Of a stretch of 55,620 nucleotides of DNA, positions 52,211 through 55,620 are shown piece by piece. The translations under genes were made by a program, and so were the position numbers. Origin of the DNA: DAOPZC01 sp035353175 (GTDB lineage Bacteria; Verrucomicrobiota; Kiritimatiellia; RFP12; UBA1067). The notes beneath the pieces are model-generated. The model did not search any database, was not told the origin of the DNA, and saw only the letters and a list, made by a program, of their open reading frames with translations. How positions within the stretch are numbered: the stretch's first letter is position 1; each line of letters begins with the position of its first letter. The DNA is taken from the NCBI GenBank assembly GCA_035353175.1, contig DAOPZC010000030.1, positions 1 through 55,620 on the forward strand. Reading direction: 5' to 3'.

Positions 52211-53833
52211 ATGGGTCCTATACGTTCGATAGATCATATAAAACCGCTCTCCCTGGCGCTGCTTTGCTGCGGGGCCTTGGCGGCGCTGGCGCAGGCGCCG
52301 TCCCCGTGGGGCGACAGCCCGTTCACGCTGAACGTGGAGCGCGCGGCGCTTGCGCCCGCGCACGTGGATGTGCGGGTCTCGGTTTCGGTGCCGGACAAGC
52401 ACGTCATCTATGCCGACACGTTCAAGGTGACCGGCGGCGGGGGGGCGTCCGTCTCCGGCCTGCAGCAGCCGCCTGCGGAGCGCAAGGCCGACCCGTCCGA
52501 TCCCTCCAGGCAGGTCGGCGTTTACGCGCATCCGTTCGAGTCGCTCTGGCGGATTTCCCCGCGGAAGGACGGCGTGCGGCTGACGGTGGCCTATCAGGGG
52601 TGCGACGACAAGGTCTGCTTCATGCCGGAAACGCACGTTTTCCGCTTCGACGAGAAAACGGGACGGTTCGTGGAGTCCGCCGGAGACGTGCCGGAGCCGT
52701 CGACGCCCTCCGGCGCGTGGGAGCAGGGCTTGGCGGTGGTGACGGGCGGCGGCTACATGGGCGCGGCCGAATTCCTCGCGTTTCTCGACGGGGCGGAAGG
52801 CCATCCGCAGCCGGTCGCCGCGGACGGCGCCGGGCTTTCCGGATTTCTGCGCGACCCGGTCGCCTTTTTTCATGCGCACGGGCTGGCGCTGACGCTGTTG
52901 CTGGTGCTGGTCGGCGGCGTGCTGCTGAACCTGACGCCCTGCGTCCTGCCCATGATTCCGATCAACCTGGCGATTCTCGGCGCGGGCGCGGGAACGCGCG
53001 GGCGCGGATTCCTGTTGGGCTTGGCCTACGGCGCGGGCATGGTGCTGGTCTATGGCGGGCTGGGCTGGATCATCCTGCGCAGCGGACTCTTTTTCGGCGC
53101 GCTGCAGGCCTCCCCGTGGTTCAGCCTGGCCGTGGCATTGATCTTTTCCGCGCTGGCGCTGGCGCTCTTCGACGTGTTGGTGATCGACTTCACGCGCTTC
53201 CTGACTCCGAAAAACGGGCATCAGCGTCAGGGCGCGGTGGCGGCGTTTTCCGCGGGCGCGCTCTCGGCGCTGCTCGCCGGGGCGTGTGTCGCGCCGGTGG
53301 TCTTGGCGGTGCTGCTGCTGGCCGGGACGCTCTATGCGGGCGGCGCGGCGAGCGCGCAGTTCCTGCCGTTTGTGCTGGGGCTGGGCATGGCGCTGCCGTG
53401 GCCGTTCGCGGGCGCGGGGCTCTCCGTCCTGCCGAGCCCCGGCCTGTGGATGGTGCGGGTGAAGCAGGCCTTCGGCGTCTTCTTGGTGCTGCTGTCGGCC
53501 TATTATTTCTACTTGGCGGCGGTCGGGTTCCTGCCGGCCGCGCGCGTGGCGCGCGCGGGCTCGATCGCGGCGGGCGACCGTGCCGCATGGGAGGCGAAAG
53601 TCGCGCAGGCGAAGCGTGAAGGCAAACCGCTCTTTGTGGATTTCTGGGCCACGTGGTGCAAGAACTGCTCCGCCATGGAAAAAACCACGTTCAAAGACGA
53701 GCGCGTGAAAGCGCGGCTCGCGAATTACGTGGTCGTGAAAGTCCAGGCGGAAAAGCCGGACCAGAGCCCGGCCAAAGAAATGCTGGACGCCTTCGGCGTG
53801 CGCGGCCTTCCCGGTTTCGTGGTGCTGAAGTAG
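52211..53833 (+). CDS. dsbD: Thiol:disulfide interchange protein DsbD, short C-terminus
   Basis: DsbD carries electrons from cytoplasmic thioredoxin to periplasmic disulfide isomerases and other thiol proteins. The 540-residue protein has a signal peptide, an N-terminal periplasmic domain with C131 and C136 (YQGCDDKVCFMPE), a central eight-helix domain with LNLTPCVLPMIPIN and AGACVAPVVL, and a C-terminal thioredoxin domain with WCKNC (C483, C486). It ends at GVRGLPGFVVLK, about 20-25 residues before a normal thioredoxin domain would; the last strand and helix seem to be missing. It follows the flavodiiron gene by nine bases, fitting an operon for redox and oxygen protection. Confidence 0.92.
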   Translation: MGPIRSIDHIKPLSLALLCCGALAALAQAPSPWGDSPFTLNVERAALAPAHVDVRVSVSVPDKHVIYADTFKVTGGGGASVSGLQQPPAERKADPSDPSRQVGVYAHPFESLWRISPRKDGVRLTVAYQGCDDKVCFMPETHVFRFDEKTGRFVESAGDVPEPSTPSGAWEQGLAVVTGGGYMGAAEFLAFLDGAEGHPQPVAADGAGLSGFLRDPVAFFHAHGLALTLLLVLVGGVLLNLTPCVLPMIPINLAILGAGAGTRGRGFLLGLAYGAGMVLVYGGLGWIILRSGLFFGALQASPWFSLAVALIFSALALALFDVLVIDFTRFLTPKNGHQRQGAVAAFSAGALSALLAGACVAPVVLAVLLLAGTLYAGGAASAQFLPFVLGLGMALPWPFAGAGLSVLPSPGLWMVRVKQAFGVFLVLLSAYYFYLAAVGFLPAARVARAGSIAAGDRAAWEAKVAQAKREGKPLFVDFWATWCKNCSAMEKTTFKDERVKARLANYVVVKVQAEKPDQSPAKEMLDAFGVRGLPGFVVLK

Positions 53834-53848
53834 CGGAAAGGCTCCGGT

Positions 53849-54142
53849 TTACGAAGGGCCGGCGTTTTGCGATTCGCCCTTTGCCCGGTGTTCTGCAATC
53901 AGTTCCTTGGGGATCAGTCGGATCGCCAGATAGACCATGACGGGAAGAATCACGGCGTCATCAAGGTGACCGAGCACGGGGATGAAATCCGGGATCAAAT
54001 CAATGGGCGAGAGGGCGTAGACGACAGCGCCGCCGAGTAGCCACCGGGCCGTACGGGGGCATCTCGGGTCAGCCATGACAGACCGGTAGATTCCGATCTC
54101 TCTGCGAAAGGCCGCCACACGATCCTTTAGTCTTTTCCGCAT
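53849..54142 (-). CDS. YkvA/DUF1232 small membrane protein
   Basis: The 97-residue protein has the DUF1232 signature YALSPIDLIPDFIPVLGHLDDAVILP, preceded by the usual basic helix (KDRVAAFRREIGIYRSVMADPRCP). It is predicted to be a small inner-membrane protein of unknown function. A good ribosome binding site (GGAAGGGA) precedes ATG 54142. Its first 74 bases overlap the end of the nucleotidyltransferase gene in another frame. Confidence 0.88.
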   Translation of the reverse strand: MRKRLKDRVAAFRREIGIYRSVMADPRCPRTARWLLGGAVVYALSPIDLIPDFIPVLGHLDDAVILPVMVYLAIRLIPKELIAEHRAKGESQNAGPS

Positions 54143-54518
54143 CGTCTTCCCTTCCGATCACAAAAACAGGAACCCCGTTGATCTCGTCCGGCACCTTATG
54201 GCTCGACGCCGTGTCCCAGTCCATGCCGGAAAGAAAGGTCAGGATGTCGATACGCACCGGGGGCACGCCGAGTTGAATGACGGTGTCGTCCTTGACGAAA
54301 TCATTCCATGTGAGATTGGGAAAGGTAAAACCGAACTCATTTAGCGCACAAATGATACGTTGAGCATTGACCTCCGAGCGGCGGACGAAAAGATCAATGT
54401 CACCCGTATAGCGAGGCGCGCCGTAATAGGCCAGCGCGTACGAGCCTACGATCATGTATTCAACGCCCTTCGCGTTGAACAATTCTAAAAACTCTCTGAA
54501 GTCTTGGGGGAGTTTCAA
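54069..54518 (-). CDS. Nucleotidyltransferase-fold protein, C-terminus probably lost
   Basis: The 149-residue protein starts with TTG at 54518, supported by GAGGAG eight bases upstream. It has the nucleotidyltransferase signature EYMIVGSYALAYYGAPRYTGDIDLFV (GS...D.D) and resembles the DUF6036/MNT-type proteins linked to antitoxin or defence pairs. Related proteins usually continue with an LEDLI.NK...GR.KD.AD segment; here the sequence after VFVIGRE is unrelated (DDAEKTKGSCGG) and lies in the YkvA overlap, which suggests a frameshift or truncation. The small-protein gene upstream overlaps its start by 59 bases. Function unknown; loss of the C-terminus may make it inactive. Confidence 0.75.
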   Translation of the reverse strand: MKLPQDFREFLELFNAKGVEYMIVGSYALAYYGAPRYTGDIDLFVRRSEVNAQRIICALNEFGFTFPNLTWNDFVKDDTVIQLGVPPVRIDILTFLSGMDWDTASSHKVPDEINGVPVFVIGREDDAEKTKGSCGGLSQRDRNLPVCHG

Positions 54519-54645
54519 ACTGCTGACTCCTCAAAAATTCAATGGCAGCGAAACGCTCGTTCGGCGACTTGCTCATCCAGTAAGCAACATCGTCGGAGGG
54601 GCTCTTCTTGCTCACGCTCCCGATCTGAACGACCCTGTGTTTCAT
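54460..54645 (-). CDS. Small conserved-type protein paired with the nucleotidyltransferase
   Basis: This 61-residue protein begins MKHRVVQIGSVSKKSPSDD and has the pattern VAYWMSKSPNERFAAIEFLRSQ followed by RLQRVFRIVQR, typical of short proteins encoded immediately before nucleotidyltransferase-fold genes. Its last 59 bases also encode the start of that gene in another frame, and both frames keep family-like residues there (RLQRVFRIVQR versus DFREFLELFN). No Shine-Dalgarno site is present; an extended -10 lies six bases upstream. Function unknown; a two-gene toxin-antitoxin-like unit is possible. Confidence 0.72.
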   Translation of the reverse strand: MKHRVVQIGSVSKKSPSDDVAYWMSKSPNERFAAIEFLRSQQFETPPRLQRVFRIVQREGR

Positions 54646-54651
54646 GCTTAA

Positions 54652-54660
54652 ATATTACCA
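54652..54660 (-). promoter_or_regulatory. Extended -10 element for the 54645 gene
   Basis: TGGTAATAT on the minus strand ends six bases before the ATG at 54645, with no ribosome binding site between, so a leaderless transcript is likely. Confidence 0.4.
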
Positions 54661-54805
54661 TTTCTCCGTGTTTTACTCAATGCGGCATTGACACGACTGT
54701 GCTTCCAGGAGAAGTGCTTCCCCTGCTGTCCGGAGGTTCTCGTTCTCAACATATTGTTCATGGGGTATTCTTTCCCTGTTCTTGGCGAACGCAAGAATTC
54801 AGCCG

Positions 54806-54836
54806 CGTTGCGGGCGCGGTTCGCGCGCCCGCAACG
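54806..54836. terminator. Perfect 13-base-stem hairpin after the isochorismatase-family gene
   Basis: CGTTGCGGGCGCG (54806-54818) and CGCGCCCGCAACG (54824-54836) pair perfectly around a GTTCG loop, 27 bases beyond the stop codon at 54864. There is no T-run on either side, so it may be a transcript-end stabiliser or dispersed palindrome rather than a standard terminator. Confidence 0.5.
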
Positions 54837-54863
54837 TCGGATGGAATGACTTGTCAGGCGTAA

Positions 54864-55538
54864 TCACTCGGGAATATCCTTCGCGTTCTGGACTACCACG
54901 GCGAAACGATCGGCAAGGGCCGCGAGGGTGGCGCGTTGAAGTGTTTGTGCGGAGATATTTTCCCCTTCAGGTGAAGGGAGACTGCGGGTGGCAGTCGCTT
55001 TTGCGACGACAGTCGTATGATAACCATGATCAACCGCGGCCCGAACGGTTGAGCTCACGCACATATGGGTCATATAGCCGATGACGATAAGATTCTTGCG
55101 TCCCAGACGAGAGAGAGTTTCCTCAAGAGTCGTGCCGCTGAAAGCGTTTGGCAAGGTTTTCGTGACTATGGTTTCATCCGCCCTTGGAGCGACGGGGCCA
55201 GCGATTTCCACATATGGGCCGTCGGGATTGAACAGGGCACCCCCTGGTTTTCCCTTATGCACGACGTGAATGATCGGCGTGCCCGATTTTCTGGCTCGCT
55301 CCAACAACAAGGAAGCTTCTTTAAGAGAGGTATCTATTCCGTCAAGACGTAATTTGCCGTCAACGTACTCCCGTTGAGCATCAACAATGATGAGGACGCT
55401 GCCCGAGAGGTGCGAAGGCTCCAGCTTTACCTCCGCTATTTGTAATAGGGTTTGAGGTCCTATTGCAGGAGTTCCTCCATGGACGAAAGAGCTTCCCAGC
55501 AACAGAACAACATTGCAAACGCCGATGAACGATTTCAT
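54864..55538 (-). CDS. Exported isochorismatase-family (cysteine hydrolase) protein
   Basis: The 224-residue protein has a signal peptide (MKSFIGVCNVVLLLGSSFVHGG) and an isochorismatase-like fold. The catalytic triad is visible: Asp in VLIIVDAQREY, Lys in the TIVTKTLPNAFSGT region, and Cys in GYMTHMCVSSTVRAA. Family members hydrolyse amides such as nicotinamide or N-carbamoyl compounds, or isochorismate; export is unusual and the substrate is unknown. ATG 55538 is chosen because AAAGGAG lies six bases upstream and the signal peptide begins there. The gene stands alone, ending before the hairpin at 54806-54836. Confidence 0.87.
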   Translation of the reverse strand: MKSFIGVCNVVLLLGSSFVHGGTPAIGPQTLLQIAEVKLEPSHLSGSVLIIVDAQREYVDGKLRLDGIDTSLKEASLLLERARKSGTPIIHVVHKGKPGGALFNPDGPYVEIAGPVAPRADETIVTKTLPNAFSGTTLEETLSRLGRKNLIVIGYMTHMCVSSTVRAAVDHGYHTTVVAKATATRSLPSPEGENISAQTLQRATLAALADRFAVVVQNAKDIPE

Positions 55539-55620
55539 TAAGGTCTCCTTTATCAAAGTAACGCAGAACGTCAGCGACCACCGAACCCCTGAGCCGAAGG
55601 CGAATGGGGGTTTGGAGTGT
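55539..55620. other. Window end with a GC-rich inverted repeat
   Basis: Apart from the ribosome binding site of the preceding minus-strand gene, this stretch holds an inverted repeat CCGAACCCC (55581-55589) and GGGGTTTGG (55607-55615) with one mismatch. It may belong to a terminator or another element that continues beyond the window. Confidence 0.3.

Overview
This 55.6 kb window looks like chromosome from a GC-rich bacterium of the Planctomycetes-Verrucomicrobia-Chlamydiae group, most likely a gut-type Kiritimatiellota or close Verrucomicrobiota relative. That is inference from gene content: recA followed by alaS, exported Gfo/Idh oxidoreductases, a DUF1080 protein, exported proteins with autotransporter-associated repeats, InlB-type repeats and BspA-type leucine-rich repeats, and many scattered secreted glycosidases without SusC/SusD pairs. 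There is no rRNA, tRNA, CRISPR array, phage or insertion sequence that I can support.

Layout. 1-2.6 kb: alaS (cut by the window edge) and recA, both minus. 2.7-6.0 kb: a secreted DUF1080 protein, a thioredoxin/CcdA-like membrane redox protein and a class I methyltransferase. 6.0-31.2 kb: a long block of exported carbohydrate- and protein-active proteins: heparinase II/III-like lyase with a small membrane protein, a GH2 enzyme, two related GH101/GH129-like enzymes, a seven-blade Kelch protein, a zinc metalloprotease with leucine-rich repeats, an alpha/beta hydrolase, SlyX, GH16, a GH110-like beta-helix protein and a 1,182-residue repeat protein. 31.5-33.3 kb: recJ. 33.4-41.7 kb: a tightly coupled operon (two exported Gfo/Idh oxidoreductases, a sodium:solute symporter, glucosamine-6-phosphate deaminase), then a XylR-type regulator and a sialate O-acetylesterase. 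41.8-43.6 kb: acyl-CoA synthetase. 43.7-48.0 kb: opgG, an unnamed membrane-anchored protein and opgH for osmoregulated periplasmic glucan. 48.0-49.8 kb: manA coupled to a site-2 protease. 49.8-53.8 kb: a 47-residue peptide gene, an HprK-like kinase, a flavodiiron protein and DsbD. 53.8-55.6 kb: YkvA, an overlapping small-protein/nucleotidyltransferase pair and an exported isochorismatase-family hydrolase.

How the parts may fit. GH101-like, GH110-like, GH2 and GH16 enzymes, a sialate O-acetylesterase, an exported metalloprotease, BspA-like surface repeats and NagB with its own symporter would together suit foraging on O-acetylated, sialylated, galactose- and hexosamine-containing host or animal-type glycans; this is inference from families. 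DUF1080 and the exported Gfo/Idh enzymes could add a 3-keto-glycoside route.

The best candidate for something undescribed is the pair at 49893-50950: a 47-residue, serine/threonine-containing peptide with its own promoter and good ribosome binding site, followed 35 bases later by an HprK-like kinase of the kind known from peptide-modification cassettes, but with no cyclase, radical SAM enzyme or PqqD-like carrier nearby. Other notable items are a recurring extended -10 motif directly upstream of genes without Shine-Dalgarno sites, a cluster of AATGACA boxes before recJ, and the opgG-X-opgH arrangement.
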